In this document: positions 1 to 9,794 of the stretch, one piece after another
Layout of the letters: the number at the start of each line of letters is the position of its first letter
Numbering within the stretch: position 1 is the stretch's first letter
Assembly: GCF_900142965.1 (NCBI RefSeq)
Contig: NZ_FRCQ01000004.1
Span: forward strand, 248,001 to 312,000
Reading direction: 5' to 3'
Origin: Rhizobacter sp. OV335
GTDB lineage: Bacteria > Pseudomonadota > Gammaproteobacteria > Burkholderiales > Burkholderiaceae_C
DNA: 64,000 bases
Program-made: the position numbers and the translations under genes
The notes under the pieces: model-generated
The model's input: only the letters and a program-made list of their open reading frames with translations
What the model was told of the DNA's origin: nothing
The model's database searches: none

Positions 1-929
1 CGGTCGCCGCGAAGGAAGGCTGGGACAAGGTCGTGCCGGGCGCGCTGCAGGCGTTCTCGAAGTACGACGGCAAGTGGATTGCCGCGCCGGTCAACGTGCA
101 CTCGACCAACTGGGTCTGGGCCAACAAGTCGGTGCTCGACAAGGCCGGCGTCACGACGATGCCGACCAATTTCGACGAGTTCATCGCCGCCGCCGAGAAG
201 GTGCAGAAGGCGGGCTTCGTCGCGCTCGCGCACGGCGGCCAGCCGTGGCAGGACGCGACGCTGTTCGACAGCGTGGTGCTGAGCACCGGCGGCATCGACT
301 TCTACAAGAAGGTCTTCATCCAGAAGGACAAGGCCGCGCTCGGTTCGCCGACGATGCTGAAGGCCTTCGACCGCATGGGCCAGCTGCGCAAGCTGGTCGA
401 CAAGGACTTCTCCAACCGCGACTGGAACCTCGCGTCGGCGATGGTCATCAGCGGCAAGGCCGGCTTCCAGATGATGGGCGACTGGGCCAAGGGCGAGTTC
501 GTCGCGGCGAAGAAGAAGCCGGGCGTCGACTTCATCTGCATGCGCTTCCCCGGTACGCAGGGCATGGTGTCGTTCAACTCCGACCAGTTCGCGATGTTCA
601 AGGTGGGCGGCGACAAGGCCGCGGCGCAGGCCAAGATGGCCAGCGCGGTGATGGACCCGGCATTCCAGTCGGCCTTCAACGTCGTCAAGGGCTCGGTGCC
701 GGCGCGCACCGACGTGTCGGACGCGGCCTTCGACGACTGCGGCAAGAAGGGCATCAAGGACTTGGCCGAGGCCAGCGGCAAGGGCGCGCTGGTCGGCTCG
801 ATGGCGCACGGCCACGCGGTGCCGGCCGGCATCAAGAACGCGTTCTACGACGTGATCACGCGCCACTTCAACGGCCAGATCGACAGCAAGGCCGCCGTCA
901 AGGAAATGGTCGCCGCAGTCGACAACTGA
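1..929 (+). CDS. Sugar ABC transporter substrate-binding protein, 5'-truncated (glucose/mannose type)
   Basis: The periplasmic binding protein of a CUT1 sugar importer. The reading frame is open from the left edge (first full codon at base 3), so the signal peptide and N-terminal lobe lie outside the window; about 308 residues remain. Segments such as [30 protein letters not shown] and [10 protein letters not shown] match my memory of the Pseudomonas GtsA-type glucose-binding proteins, so glucose or mannose is the most likely ligand; this is family knowledge, not measured. It is followed after 7 bp by two permeases and an ATPase, completing a transporter. The methionine at base 33 is internal and is not a real start. 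Confidence 0.9.
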   Translation, partial: VAAKEGWDKVVPGALQAFSKYDGKWIAAPVNVHSTNWVWANKSVLDKAGVTTMPTNFDEFIAAAEKVQKAGFVALAHGGQPWQDATLFDSVVLSTGGIDFYKKVFIQKDKAALGSPTMLKAFDRMGQLRKLVDKDFSNRDWNLASAMVISGKAGFQMMGDWAKGEFVAAKKKPGVDFICMRFPGTQGMVSFNSDQFAMFKVGGDKAAAQAKMASAVMDPAFQSAFNVVKGSVPARTDVSDAAFDDCGKKGIKDLAEASGKGALVGSMAHGHAVPAGIKNAFYDVITRHFNGQIDSKAAVKEMVAAVDN

Positions 930-936
930 TCCGTCG

Positions 937-1806
937 ATGAAAGCTCCGTTGATCGCGAAGGCGGTGCTGTCGCCGAGCGTGCTGCTGATCGGCGTCTGCG
1001 TCTACGGCTACATCGCGTTCACCGTGTGGCTGTCGTTCACCGCATCGACGATGGTGCCGGTGACGACGCTGTCCGGCCCCGAGGCGTACGTGCGCCTCGT
1101 CGGGCTGAACAACTGGGTGCTGTCGGTCAAGAACCTCGGCATCTTCGCGACGCTGTACATCCTCGGCTGCGGGGTGCTGGGGCTGCTGCTGGCGGTGCTG
1201 ATCGACCAGAAGGTGCGCGCCGAGGCGGGCTTCCGCTCGATCTTCCTGTACCCGATGGCGTTGTCGTTCATCGTCACCGGCACCGCGTGGAAGTGGCTGA
1301 TGGACCCGGGCATCGGGCTCGAACGCTCGATGCACGCGGTCGGCTGGACCAGCTTCGCGTTCGGCTGGGTCAAGGACAGCGACCTCGCGATCTACTGCGT
1401 CGTGATCGCCGCGGTGTGGCAGACCTCGGGCTTCGTGATGGCGCTGTTCCTGGCCGGGCTGCGCGGCGTCGACACCGAGGTGGTCAACGCCGCCCGGCTC
1501 GACGGCGCGCGCGCCTGGCGCATCTACCAGCGCGTGATCCTGCCGCAGCTCGGCGCGAGCTTCATCTCGGCCTTCGTGATCCTCGCGCACATGGCGATCA
1601 AGTCGTATGACCTGGTGATCGCGCTGACCAATGGCGGCCCGGGGCGCGCAAGCTGGCTGCCGTCGCTCTTCATGTACCAATACACCTTCACGCGCAACGA
1701 GATGGCGGTCGGCGCGGCCAGCGCGGTGCTGATGCTGATTGCCATCGCGATCGTCGTGGTGCCGTACATCCTGCGCGAGACGCGCGGGGGGGATGCGCAT
1801 GGCTGA
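937..1806 (+). CDS. Sugar ABC transporter permease (MalF/GtsB-like)
   Basis: First membrane subunit of the CUT1 importer, 289 residues, with about six hydrophobic segments beginning at residues 10-30. The cytoplasmic coupling motif is visible as EVVNAARLDGARAWRIYQRV near residues 182-201, the EAA loop (EAA-x3-G-x9-I-x-LP) that docks onto the ATPase. It starts 7 bp after the binding protein and its end overlaps the next permease start. With its partner it forms the translocation pore for the sugar delivered by the binding protein. The family assignment is secure; the exact sugar is inferred from the binding protein. Confidence 0.93.
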   Translation: MKAPLIAKAVLSPSVLLIGVCVYGYIAFTVWLSFTASTMVPVTTLSGPEAYVRLVGLNNWVLSVKNLGIFATLYILGCGVLGLLLAVLIDQKVRAEAGFRSIFLYPMALSFIVTGTAWKWLMDPGIGLERSMHAVGWTSFAFGWVKDSDLAIYCVVIAAVWQTSGFVMALFLAGLRGVDTEVVNAARLDGARAWRIYQRVILPQLGASFISAFVILAHMAIKSYDLVIALTNGGPGRASWLPSLFMYQYTFTRNEMAVGAASAVLMLIAIAIVVVPYILRETRGGDAHG

Positions 1807-2677
1807 GCGCTCGCTGAAGACGGTGCTGGCACGTGTGTTGCCGCGTGTGCTGCTGTACGGCGTGCTCGGCTGGTTCGCGCTGCTGTTCCTGATGCCGCTG
1901 TACGTGATGCTGGTCAACTCGGTGAAGCCGCTCGACGAGATCCGCGCCGGCGACCTGATGGCCTGGCCCGACGCGTTCACGCTGCAGCCGTGGCACGACG
2001 CCTGGAGCCTCGCGCAGATCGGCGTGCAGGCGACCGGCCTCAAGCCGTACTTCTTCAACAGCTTCCTGATGACGCTGCCGGCGGTGCTGATCTCCACCGG
2101 CATCGGCGCCTTCAACGGCTACGTGCTGACGCAGTTCCGCTTCCGCGGCGCGCACCTGGTGTTCGCGGCGCTGATGTTCTCGGTGTTCATCCCGTTCCAG
2201 ATCGTGCTGATCCCGATGGCGCGCACGCTCGGGCTGCTGCACCTGGCCGGCACGGTGCCGGGGCTGGTGCTGGTGCACGTGGTGTACGGCATCGGCTTCA
2301 CCACCCTCTTCTTCCGCAACTACTACGCGGCCTTTCCGCCCGAGCTGGTGCGCTCGGCGCGCATGGACGGCGCGCGCTTCTTCCGGCTGTTCTTCCGGCT
2401 GCTTCTGCCCAACAGCGTGCCGATCATCGTGGTCTCGGTGATCTGGCAGTTCACGAACGTCTGGAACGACTTCCTGTTCGGCGCGTCGTTCAGCGACTAC
2501 AGCAGCTTCCCGATCACGGTGGCGCTGAACAACCTGGTGAACTCGAGCACCGGGGTCAAGGAATACAACGTGCACTTCGCGGCGGCGTTCATCGCCGGCG
2601 CGCCGACGCTGCTGGTCTACATCCTCTCCGGCAAGTACTTCGTCCGCGGCCTGATGGCCGGGTCCGTCAAGGGCTGA
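1799..2677 (+). CDS. Sugar ABC transporter permease (MalG/GtsC-like)
   Basis: Second membrane subunit of the importer, 292 residues from the ATG at 1799. I chose this start because a run of G (1785-1792) sits just upstream as a ribosome site and it makes a short overlap with the preceding gene; ATG at 1793 is an alternative, and the frame is open farther upstream only because it overlaps the neighbour. The EAA-type loop reads LVRSARMDGARFFRLFFRL near residue 185. Six membrane segments are apparent, with a characteristic C-terminal ending LSGKYFVRGLMAGSVKG seen in MalG-type permeases. Confidence 0.93.
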   Translation: MAERSLKTVLARVLPRVLLYGVLGWFALLFLMPLYVMLVNSVKPLDEIRAGDLMAWPDAFTLQPWHDAWSLAQIGVQATGLKPYFFNSFLMTLPAVLISTGIGAFNGYVLTQFRFRGAHLVFAALMFSVFIPFQIVLIPMARTLGLLHLAGTVPGLVLVHVVYGIGFTTLFFRNYYAAFPPELVRSARMDGARFFRLFFRLLLPNSVPIIVVSVIWQFTNVWNDFLFGASFSDYSSFPITVALNNLVNSSTGVKEYNVHFAAAFIAGAPTLLVYILSGKYFVRGLMAGSVKG

Positions 2678-2697
2678 TCGCAGTTTCAACACACACC

Positions 2698-3750
<1,053 letters not shown>

Positions 3751-3776
3751 GGACTTCACAGCAGGAGGACCATGCG

Positions 3777-5027
3777 ATGGAAGCCTGGATGAACGACGTG
3801 CCCACCGCGGTGCGGGCATCGCAACAGCAACTGCGCCGCGACGTGCGCGACCTGCCCGGCCGCTTTGCACGGCTCAGCGAAGCGCTGGAAGCCGAGGTGG
3901 CCGCGATCCGCGCCGAGCAGGCGCAGGGCGGTGCGGTGCCCGAGCTGCTGTTCAAGGACGTGGCGGCCGGCAAGGTCACGCCAGCGCAGAGGGCGCACAT
4001 CAAGCGCCGCGGCTGCGTCGTGATTCGCCGCGTGTTCGACCCCGACGTGGTCGGCGCGTGGAACGAAGCCATCGTGCGCTACATCGACGCGGTGCAGTAC
4101 CTGCAGCGCATGCCGCAGAAGGCGGGGCTGGACAAGTACTTCAGCGCGCTCGGCGCGAGCCGGCCGCAGATCTACAGCCTGTACTGGTCGCTGCCGCAGA
4201 TGCAGGCGCGCCAGCATGCCGACATGGCGGCGGTGCGCGCGTGGCTGAACCGGCTGTGGACCTTCGAGAAGAACGGCACGCGGTACTTCGACCCGGACCG
4301 GCAGTTCAACTACGCCGACCGGATCCGACGCCGCGAGCCGGGCGATTCGACGCTCGGGCTCTCGCCGCATTCCGACGGCGGCTCGGTCGAGCGCTGGTGC
4401 GAGCCGACCTTCCGCCACGTCTACCGCGAGGTGTTCGACGGCGATCCGCTGGCCTTCGACCCGTTCGATGCCGAGGGCCGCACCGCGACGCGCGAGATCC
4501 CGTCACCGGCCGTGTGCTCGGCATTCCGCACCTTCCAGGGCTGGACCGCGCTGACGCGACAAGGCCCGGGCGACGGCACGCTGAAGCTGGTGCCGATCGC
4601 GAAGACCACGCCGTGGATGCTGCTGCGCGCGCTGCAGCCCGACGTGCCGGACGGCGACCTGTGCGGCGCGCAACCCGGCCGTGCGCTGGGCGCCTCGCCG
4701 CAATGGCATGCGCCGCTGCTGGCAGGGCTGGTGTCGATCCCGCGGGTGGAGCCGGGCGACACCGTGTGGTGGCACTCCGACGTGATCCACGCAGTGGAAG
4801 ACCAGCACGCCGGCAACGGCTACAGCAACGTGATCTACATCGGCGCGGCGCCGTGGTGCGGCAAGAACGCCGCGTTCGCGCAGCGCCAGGCGCCGGCCTT
4901 CCTCGAAGGGCGCAGCAGCCCGGATTTCGCGCCGGAGGACTACGAGCTCGGCTTCGACGGCCGCGCGCGCGAGGAGAACCTGAGCCCGCTCGGCCGCATG
5001 CAGATGGGACTGAGAGAATGGGCTTGA
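3777..5027 (+). CDS. DUF1479 (YbiU-like) putative Fe(II)/2-oxoglutarate oxygenase
   Basis: A 416-residue soluble protein of the DUF1479/YbiU family, which has a cupin-like dioxygenase fold but no agreed substrate. An HxD iron motif is visible at His198-Asp200 (SPHSDGGSV) and candidate distal histidines at His333 and His338 (WWHSDVIHAVED), so the metal triad appears intact. The ATG at 3777 has an AGGAGG at 3763-3768 at ideal spacing. It lies between a complete sugar ABC transporter and an AGE-family sugar isomerase on the same strand with short gaps, so I infer co-transcription and a role in the same carbohydrate pathway. Confidence 0.88.
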   Translation: MEAWMNDVPTAVRASQQQLRRDVRDLPGRFARLSEALEAEVAAIRAEQAQGGAVPELLFKDVAAGKVTPAQRAHIKRRGCVVIRRVFDPDVVGAWNEAIVRYIDAVQYLQRMPQKAGLDKYFSALGASRPQIYSLYWSLPQMQARQHADMAAVRAWLNRLWTFEKNGTRYFDPDRQFNYADRIRRREPGDSTLGLSPHSDGGSVERWCEPTFRHVYREVFDGDPLAFDPFDAEGRTATREIPSPAVCSAFRTFQGWTALTRQGPGDGTLKLVPIAKTTPWMLLRALQPDVPDGDLCGAQPGRALGASPQWHAPLLAGLVSIPRVEPGDTVWWHSDVIHAVEDQHAGNGYSNVIYIGAAPWCGKNAAFAQRQAPAFLEGRSSPDFAPEDYELGFDGRAREENLSPLGRMQMGLREWA

Positions 5028-5045
5028 ACTGACCGACTTTTTCCG

Positions 5046-6281
5046 ATGATTTCCATGACAACGACGCCGCCCCTGCCCGACTTCCGCCGCCCCGAGCCGC
5101 TGCTCGCCCACATCCGCCACACGCTCGCGTTCTACGACGGCCGCTGCCGCGACGACAGCGGCGGCTTCTTCCACTTCTACAAGGACGACGGCACGGTCTA
5201 CGACCGGCGCACGCGCCACCTCGTCAGCAGCACGCGCTTCGTGTTCACGCAGGCGATGGCGTTCCGGCGCTTCGGCGAGCAGCGCTATCAAGACAACACG
5301 CGCCACGCGCTGCGCTTCCTGCAGCAGGCGCACCTGCAGCCGAACGGCGGCTATGCGTGGCAGCTCGACTGGGATGGCAGCAAGGCCACGGTGCAGGATT
5401 CGACCAACCACTGCTACGGCCTGGCGTTTGTCGTGCTCGCGCATGCGCATGCACTGATGGCCGGCGTGGAGGAAGTGCGGGCCGGGCTCGACGCGAGCTT
5501 CGCACTGATGGAGCAGCGCTTCTGGGAGCCGTCACGTGGCCTGTATGCCGACGAGGCGGACGCCGCGTGGAAGGTCGGCAGCTACCGCGGCCAGAACGCG
5601 AACATGCACAGCTGCGAGGCGATGATCGCGGCGTATGACGCAACCAAGGACGCGAAGTACCTGCAGCGTGCGCTGACGCTGGCCGAGTCGATCACGCAGC
5701 GCCAGGCGGCGCTGGCCGACACGCAGGACGGCCCGCTGGTGTGGGAGCACTACCGCGCCGACTGGTCGGTCGACTGGGACTACAACCGCGACGACAAGAC
5801 GAACATCTTCCGGCCGTGGGGCTTCCAGACCGGGCACCTGACCGAATGGGCGAAGCTGCTGCTGCAGCTGGAGACCCACCTGCCGGCCGACCAGCGCCCA
5901 GCGTGGCTGCTGCCGACTGCGCGCCGCTTCTTCGACACCGCGATGCGCCGCGGCTGGGATGCGACGCACGGCGGCTTGGTGTATGGCTTCGCGCCCGACG
6001 GCAGCGTGTGCGACGGCGACAAGTACTTCTGGGTGCAGGCCGAGAGCCTGGCCGCGGCGGCGCTGCTCGCGCTGCGCACCGGCGACGCCGGCTACTGGGG
6101 CTGGTACGACAAGCTGTGGGGCTACAGCTGGGCGCACATGATCGACCACGAGCACGGTGCCTGGTACCGCATCCTCACACCCGACAACCGCAAGATCTCG
6201 GACGAGAAGAGCCCGGCCGGGAAGGTGGACTACCACACGATGGGGGCGTGCTATGACGTGCTGAGGGGGATGAAGGCCTGA
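5046..6281 (+). CDS. AGE-family sugar isomerase/epimerase (mannose isomerase-like)
   Basis: A 411-residue (alpha/alpha)6-barrel protein of the N-acylglucosamine 2-epimerase superfamily. Recognisable landmarks are GGYAWQLDWDG, STNHCYGLAFVVLAHAHA, the active-site block GQNANMHSCEAMIAA and RPWGFQTGHLTEWAKLLLQL; the two conserved histidines act as general acid/base in the family. The family includes GlcNAc 2-epimerase, cellobiose 2-epimerase, YihS and D-mannose isomerase; next to a glucose/mannose-type transporter, mannose-to-fructose isomerisation is the best guess. No signal peptide, so cytoplasmic. Start could be 5046 or 5055; neither has a clear ribosome site. Confidence 0.88.
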   Translation: MISMTTTPPLPDFRRPEPLLAHIRHTLAFYDGRCRDDSGGFFHFYKDDGTVYDRRTRHLVSSTRFVFTQAMAFRRFGEQRYQDNTRHALRFLQQAHLQPNGGYAWQLDWDGSKATVQDSTNHCYGLAFVVLAHAHALMAGVEEVRAGLDASFALMEQRFWEPSRGLYADEADAAWKVGSYRGQNANMHSCEAMIAAYDATKDAKYLQRALTLAESITQRQAALADTQDGPLVWEHYRADWSVDWDYNRDDKTNIFRPWGFQTGHLTEWAKLLLQLETHLPADQRPAWLLPTARRFFDTAMRRGWDATHGGLVYGFAPDGSVCDGDKYFWVQAESLAAAALLALRTGDAGYWGWYDKLWGYSWAHMIDHEHGAWYRILTPDNRKISDEKSPAGKVDYHTMGACYDVLRGMKA

Positions 6282-6315
6282 GGGTGAGGCGCTCGGTCGC
6301 GGGAATGGCGAGGCA

Positions 6316-6636
6316 TCAGCTCGACGTCTTGGCTTGGCGTGCAGCGCGGTGACCCAGTTGCCCGACGAAGTCCTCAAGCTGATCATCTGCGACATCGGTG
6401 TACCGCCCCACCGAGACGTGCACCCAGCCTTGGCAGGCCGCCTGCTTGAGGGCGTCAAGCTTGACGCCCTCAATGCGCTCGGGCTCCTCAAAAGGCTTCA
6501 GCGCTTCGTGGGGCTGTGCAGCCCTTCCTTCGCCGCGCTTGCGCAGCACCAACTTGCCGGCGTCGATATCGGCTTGGCGCAGCGGCTTGTCTGCTTGCAG
6601 CTCGGCCGAGTTTTTAACGGTAGATGGTTTGCTCAT
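6316..6636 (-). CDS. Hypothetical small protein (106 aa)
   Basis: Reading from the ATG at 6636 gives a 106-residue polar protein beginning MSKPSTVKNSAELQ and containing a basic patch LVLRKRGEGR, with a C-terminal segment GWVHVSVGRYTDVADDQLED. I do not recognise a family. Base composition is less GC-rich than the neighbours and the codon usage is less biased, which fits acquired DNA next to a tRNA gene. It diverges from a broken plus-strand gene that starts about 130 bp away. The reading frame continues upstream to 6936 but that extension is Arg/Pro-rich shadow. An antitoxin-like or phage-derived role is possible but unsupported. Confidence 0.5.
   Translation of the reverse strand: MSKPSTVKNSAELQADKPLRQADIDAGKLVLRKRGEGRAAQPHEALKPFEEPERIEGVKLDALKQAACQGWVHVSVGRYTDVADDQLEDFVGQLGHRAARQAKTSS
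6446..6473. repeat. Perfect 28-bp palindrome
   Basis: TTGAGGGCGTCAAG is followed immediately by its exact reverse complement, giving a 28-bp perfect palindrome with no spacer, inside the small minus-strand gene (it encodes the EGVKLDALK stretch). The next base pair outward does not match. No T-run follows on either strand, so it is not a standard terminator. Confidence 0.9.
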
Positions 6637-6762
6637 GTCGGTCTGGGATCGAGGCTGTAGCGCACAGCGAAGCATGTGCATTGATGCGCGCATCGTCAAG
6701 ACAACCCGGCGCGCCACAGAATGATGGCGGCCTGCCACGGGCTCATGGATTGGGGAACTGAC

Positions 6763-7129
6763 ATGCCTGTGAAGAGCAACCCGACCGCAAACCGGTTGTC
6801 GCTGTGTACAAGGACGCCGAGCAAGCGGCGCAGTACCTGGATGCCCTGGCTGCACTGCACAGCAAGGGCGCTCGTGCGGACCCTGAAGGCACCATTCACT
6901 CGGCACTGATGCACGCAGCCATCGTGGTTTATGCACGCAGCTTCAAGAAGAGCGAGCGGACCAACGGCGAGGTCGACAGCATGTGGAGGGGTCCAACTCC
7001 TTGAGCGTGCTCCGCGCCACAACCATGACCCAGGGCTGGGAAAACATTGACGAGCGGATGTTCAAGAAGCTGCTCACCCAGGTGCAGGAGCAGGCGCGCA
7101 ATCGGGCCTTCGATCTGGAGCGCCGGTAA
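6763..7129 (+). pseudogene. Small gene apparently broken by two 1-base losses
   Basis: Three consecutive frames read as one protein. ATG 6763 gives MPVKSNP; the frame then continues one base off as DRKPVVAVYKDAEQAAQYLDAL through YARSFKKSERTNGEVDSMWRG (open piece 6804-7004, GTG start); after a second one-base shift it continues SNSLSVLRATTMTQGWENID to a stop at 7127-7129. Each junction falls in a homopolymer (CCC near 6780, GGGG near 6987) where one extra base would restore the frame, for a total near 120 residues. Either a decaying gene or sequencing error explains this. No family recognised; the middle part is helical and charged. Confidence 0.5.
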
Positions 7130-7169
7130 AACGGCGCCTGACCTCAGGCGCGATCGGACAACGAGGACC

Positions 7170-7207
7170 TTGAAATAGAAAGGCCTCAGAGGTTTCCCTC
7201 TGAGGCC
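7170..7207 (-). terminator. Rho-independent terminator for tRNA-Ala
   Basis: An 11-bp perfect stem (7182-7192 paired with 7197-7207, loop of 4) lies just past the tRNA 3' end on the minus strand and is followed by TTTCTATTTC. Position and T-rich tail fit intrinsic termination of the tRNA transcript. Confidence 0.75.
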
Positions 7208-7216
7208 CGAATTTGT

Positions 7217-7292
<76 letters not shown>

Positions 7293-7359
7293 AACAAGGG
7301 CGCCAGTCTATCAAAAAAAACGGCGGGCCTGCTCGCCCGGATCGGGGTGCCGGAGCGCT

Positions 7360-7372
7360 TAAGCTGCGCGCC
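7360..7372 (+). promoter_or_regulatory. -10-like hexamer, leaderless start
   Basis: TAAGCT at 7360-7365 ends 7 bases before the ATG at 7373, with no Shine-Dalgarno between; transcription would begin at or next to the start codon. Confidence 0.4.
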
Positions 7373-7834
7373 ATGCCCGCCTCCGTCGAGATCCGACTCG
7401 CCCTGCCTGAAGACGCGCACGCCATCGCTGCGCTGTCGCGCGAGGCCATCGAGCACGGCCTGCCGTGGCGCTGGACACCGCAGCGCGTGCGCCGCAGCCT
7501 GCGCGACCGCAGCACCAACGTGATCGTGGGCCATGAACAAGGCGTGCTGCATGGCTTCGCGATCATGAAATACGACGACGAGGAAGCGCACCTGCTGCTG
7601 CTCGCCGTCGCTGCGGCACAGCGACACCGCCACATCGGCTCGACCCTGATGGCCTGGCTCGATGCCACCACCCGCGCCGCGGGCATTGCGGTGATCCGCG
7701 TCGAAGCGCGCGCCAGCAACACGCAGGCCCGCTCGTTCTACAAGCACCACGGCTTCCGCGAGACCGGCATCGTCTCGGGCTACTACGAGGACGTGGAAGA
7801 CGCGGTCCGCATGCGCCGCGACCTGCGCAGCTGA
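7373..7834 (+). CDS. GNAT family N-acetyltransferase
   Basis: A 153-residue GNAT acetyltransferase that would move an acetyl group from acetyl-CoA to an amine. Visible landmarks are the N-terminal strand-helix [20 protein letters not shown], the acetyl-CoA-binding region [20 protein letters not shown] (motif A, a slightly degenerate R/QxxGxG/A as RHRHIGS) and the C-terminal block [20 protein letters not shown] typical of motif B. The substrate cannot be read from sequence. It stands alone between the divergent tRNA-Ala and a downstream oxidoreductase with its own ribosome site. Confidence 0.88.
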   Translation: MPASVEIRLALPEDAHAIAALSREAIEHGLPWRWTPQRVRRSLRDRSTNVIVGHEQGVLHGFAIMKYDDEEAHLLLLAVAAAQRHRHIGSTLMAWLDATTRAAGIAVIRVEARASNTQARSFYKHHGFRETGIVSGYYEDVEDAVRMRRDLRS

Positions 7835-7905
7835 TTTCCGCCAGCGCCTTCCCGAACCCGCCGGCACGGACTAAAGTCTGCGCCGGCATCAATTCCGGAG
7901 GCAGC

Positions 7906-8904
7906 ATGAAGAAGGTCGTGTGGGGTGTCCTGAGCACCGCGAAGATCGGCATCGAGAAGGTCATTCCCGGCATGCAGAAGAGCGCCTTCTGCGACGTGCG
8001 CGGCATCGCGTCGCGCTCGCTCGAACCGGCGCAACGGGCCGCCGACAAGCTCGGCCTGGCCAAGGCCTATGGCTCGTATGAAGAGATGCTCGCCGACCCC
8101 GAGATCGAGGCCGTCTACAACCCGCTGCCCAACCACCTGCACATCCCGCTGACGCTGCAGGCCGCGCGCGCCGGCAAGCACGTGCTGTGCGAGAAGCCGG
8201 TGTCCATCACCGCGCAAGAGGCCGCCGAGCTGCGCACCGTCGCCGACAAGGTGCTGGTCAGCGAGGCCTTCATGGTGCGCTACCACCCGCAGTGGCTGCG
8301 CGTGCGCGAACTGCTGCGCGCCGGCCGCATCGGCACCGTGCGCCAGGTGCAGGTGTTCTTCTCGTACTTCAACGACGACCCGGCCAACATCCGCAACATG
8401 CCCGACATCGGCGGCGGCGCGCTGTATGACATCGGCTGCTATGCGATCGTCGCCGGCCGCTTCCTGTTCGAGGCCGACCCGAAGCGCGTGATCGCGCTGG
8501 TCGACCGCGACCCGAGCTTCCACACCGACCGCAGCTGCAGCGCACTGGCCGATTTCGGCGGCGGCCGCCACCTCGACTTCACGGTGTCGACGCAAAGCGT
8601 GCCGTACCAGCGCGTGCAGGTGGTCGGCACCACCGGCCGCATCGAGATCCAGATCCCGTTCAACGCGCCGCTCGGCGGCCAGACGAAGATCTTCATCGAC
8701 GCCGGCCGCGCGCTCGACGGCTCGGCCATCGAGACCGAGACCCTCCCCGAGTCCGACCAGTACACGCTGCAGGGCGATGCGTTCTCGCGTGCGGTGCGCG
8801 GCGAGATCGCGCTGCCCTACGGCGTCGACGACGCGATCACCAACATGCGGGTGATCGACGCGCTGTTCCGCTCCGAGCGCAGCGAGCGCTGGGAAGCGGT
8901 CTGA
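7906..8904 (+). CDS. Gfo/Idh/MocA family NAD(P)-dependent oxidoreductase
   Basis: A 332-residue two-domain dehydrogenase. The N-terminal Rossmann domain starts KKVVWGVLSTAKIGIEKVIP; it lacks the textbook GxGxxG but has the family's G-x-x-x-T-x-x-I variant. The family motif EKPVSITAQEA (Lys98 region) holds the catalytic lysine, and GGGALYDIGCYAI is the substrate-domain motif containing Asp and the usual His position replaced by Cys-Tyr as in many xylose/trans-dihydrodiol-type members. GGAGGCAGC precedes the ATG at good spacing. Likely oxidises a sugar, inositol or dihydrodiol; the exact substrate is not determinable. The next gene begins 8 bp downstream, so they are probably co-transcribed. 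Confidence 0.88.
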   Translation: MKKVVWGVLSTAKIGIEKVIPGMQKSAFCDVRGIASRSLEPAQRAADKLGLAKAYGSYEEMLADPEIEAVYNPLPNHLHIPLTLQAARAGKHVLCEKPVSITAQEAAELRTVADKVLVSEAFMVRYHPQWLRVRELLRAGRIGTVRQVQVFFSYFNDDPANIRNMPDIGGGALYDIGCYAIVAGRFLFEADPKRVIALVDRDPSFHTDRSCSALADFGGGRHLDFTVSTQSVPYQRVQVVGTTGRIEIQIPFNAPLGGQTKIFIDAGRALDGSAIETETLPESDQYTLQGDAFSRAVRGEIALPYGVDDAITNMRVIDALFRSERSERWEAV

Positions 8905-8912
8905 ACAGCGCC

Positions 8913-9791
8913 ATGTCCGTGCCGCCGGCAAGCCCCAACGAACCCGCCGACCGCTTCGGCCGCCCGCCCACCGGCTGGCGGCTGCGGCTGTTCACGGTGA
9001 TCTTCGAGGCCGACACCCGCAGCGGCCGGCTGTTCGACTTGGCTCTGGTGTGGCTGATCCTCGCAAGCGTGGCCGTCGTGATGCTCGACAGCTTCGCGTC
9101 GGTGCATGCGCGCTGGGGCGGCGTCTTCTCGATCCTCGAATGGGTGTTCACGGTGCTGTTCAGCCTCGAGTACCTCGCGCGGCTCGCCTGCGTGCAGCGG
9201 CCCGGCCGCTACGCCGGCAGCGTGTTCGGCGTCATCGACCTGCTGGCGGTGCTGCCCACCTGGGCCGCGCTGGTGGTGCCTGGCCTGCATGCGTTGATCG
9301 ACGTGCGGGCGCTGCGCCTGCTGCGGCTGTTCCGGATCCTGAAGCTGGCCGCCTACATCGCCGAGTACCGCGCGCTCGGCGAGGCGCTGATGGCCAGCCG
9401 CCGCAAGATCCTGGTGTTCCTGAGCTTCGTGCTGCTGGTCACCGTCGTGATGGGCAGCCTGATGTACGCCGTCGAGGGGCCAGGCAACGGCTTCGACAAC
9501 ATCCCGGTGTCGATCTACTGGGCGATCTCGACGATGACCACCGTTGGCTTCGGCGACATCACGCCGAAGACCGGGCTCGGCCGCTTGATCGCGTCGATCA
9601 TGATGCTGGTGGGCTGGGGCACGCTCGCGGTGCCGACCGGCATCGTCAGCGCCGAGTTCACCGCGTTGCGGTTCCGCAGTCCGCACCCGCCCACGACGCG
9701 CACCTGCCCCGCCTGCCTGACCGAAGGCCATGCCTTCAGCGCGCGCTACTGCAGCGATTGCGGCGCGGCGCTGCCCGACAACCGGTCCTGA
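8913..9791 (+). CDS. Voltage-gated potassium channel with C-terminal zinc ribbon
   Basis: A 292-residue six-TM ion channel. S1-S3 are hydrophobic; S4 carries regularly spaced arginines (VRALRLLRLFRILKLAAYI), the voltage-sensor signature; the pore contains TMTTVGFGDITP, the K+ selectivity filter TVGFGD; S6 follows (MMLVGWGTLAVPTGIV). After S6 comes an unusual short cytoplasmic tail with a four-cysteine ribbon, CPAC about 15 residues before CSDCG, predicted to bind zinc. Prokaryotic Kv-like channels rarely have such a tail, which may report redox or metal state or mediate assembly. Sits 8 bp after the oxidoreductase. Confidence 0.92.
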   Translation: MSVPPASPNEPADRFGRPPTGWRLRLFTVIFEADTRSGRLFDLALVWLILASVAVVMLDSFASVHARWGGVFSILEWVFTVLFSLEYLARLACVQRPGRYAGSVFGVIDLLAVLPTWAALVVPGLHALIDVRALRLLRLFRILKLAAYIAEYRALGEALMASRRKILVFLSFVLLVTVVMGSLMYAVEGPGNGFDNIPVSIYWAISTMTTVGFGDITPKTGLGRLIASIMMLVGWGTLAVPTGIVSAEFTALRFRSPHPPTTRTCPACLTEGHAFSARYCSDCGAALPDNRS

Positions 9792-9794
9792 CGC

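Noticed and set aside
898-2115. 405-codon frame antisense to the sugar permeases
   Set aside because: Shadow frame; no motif and no start context.
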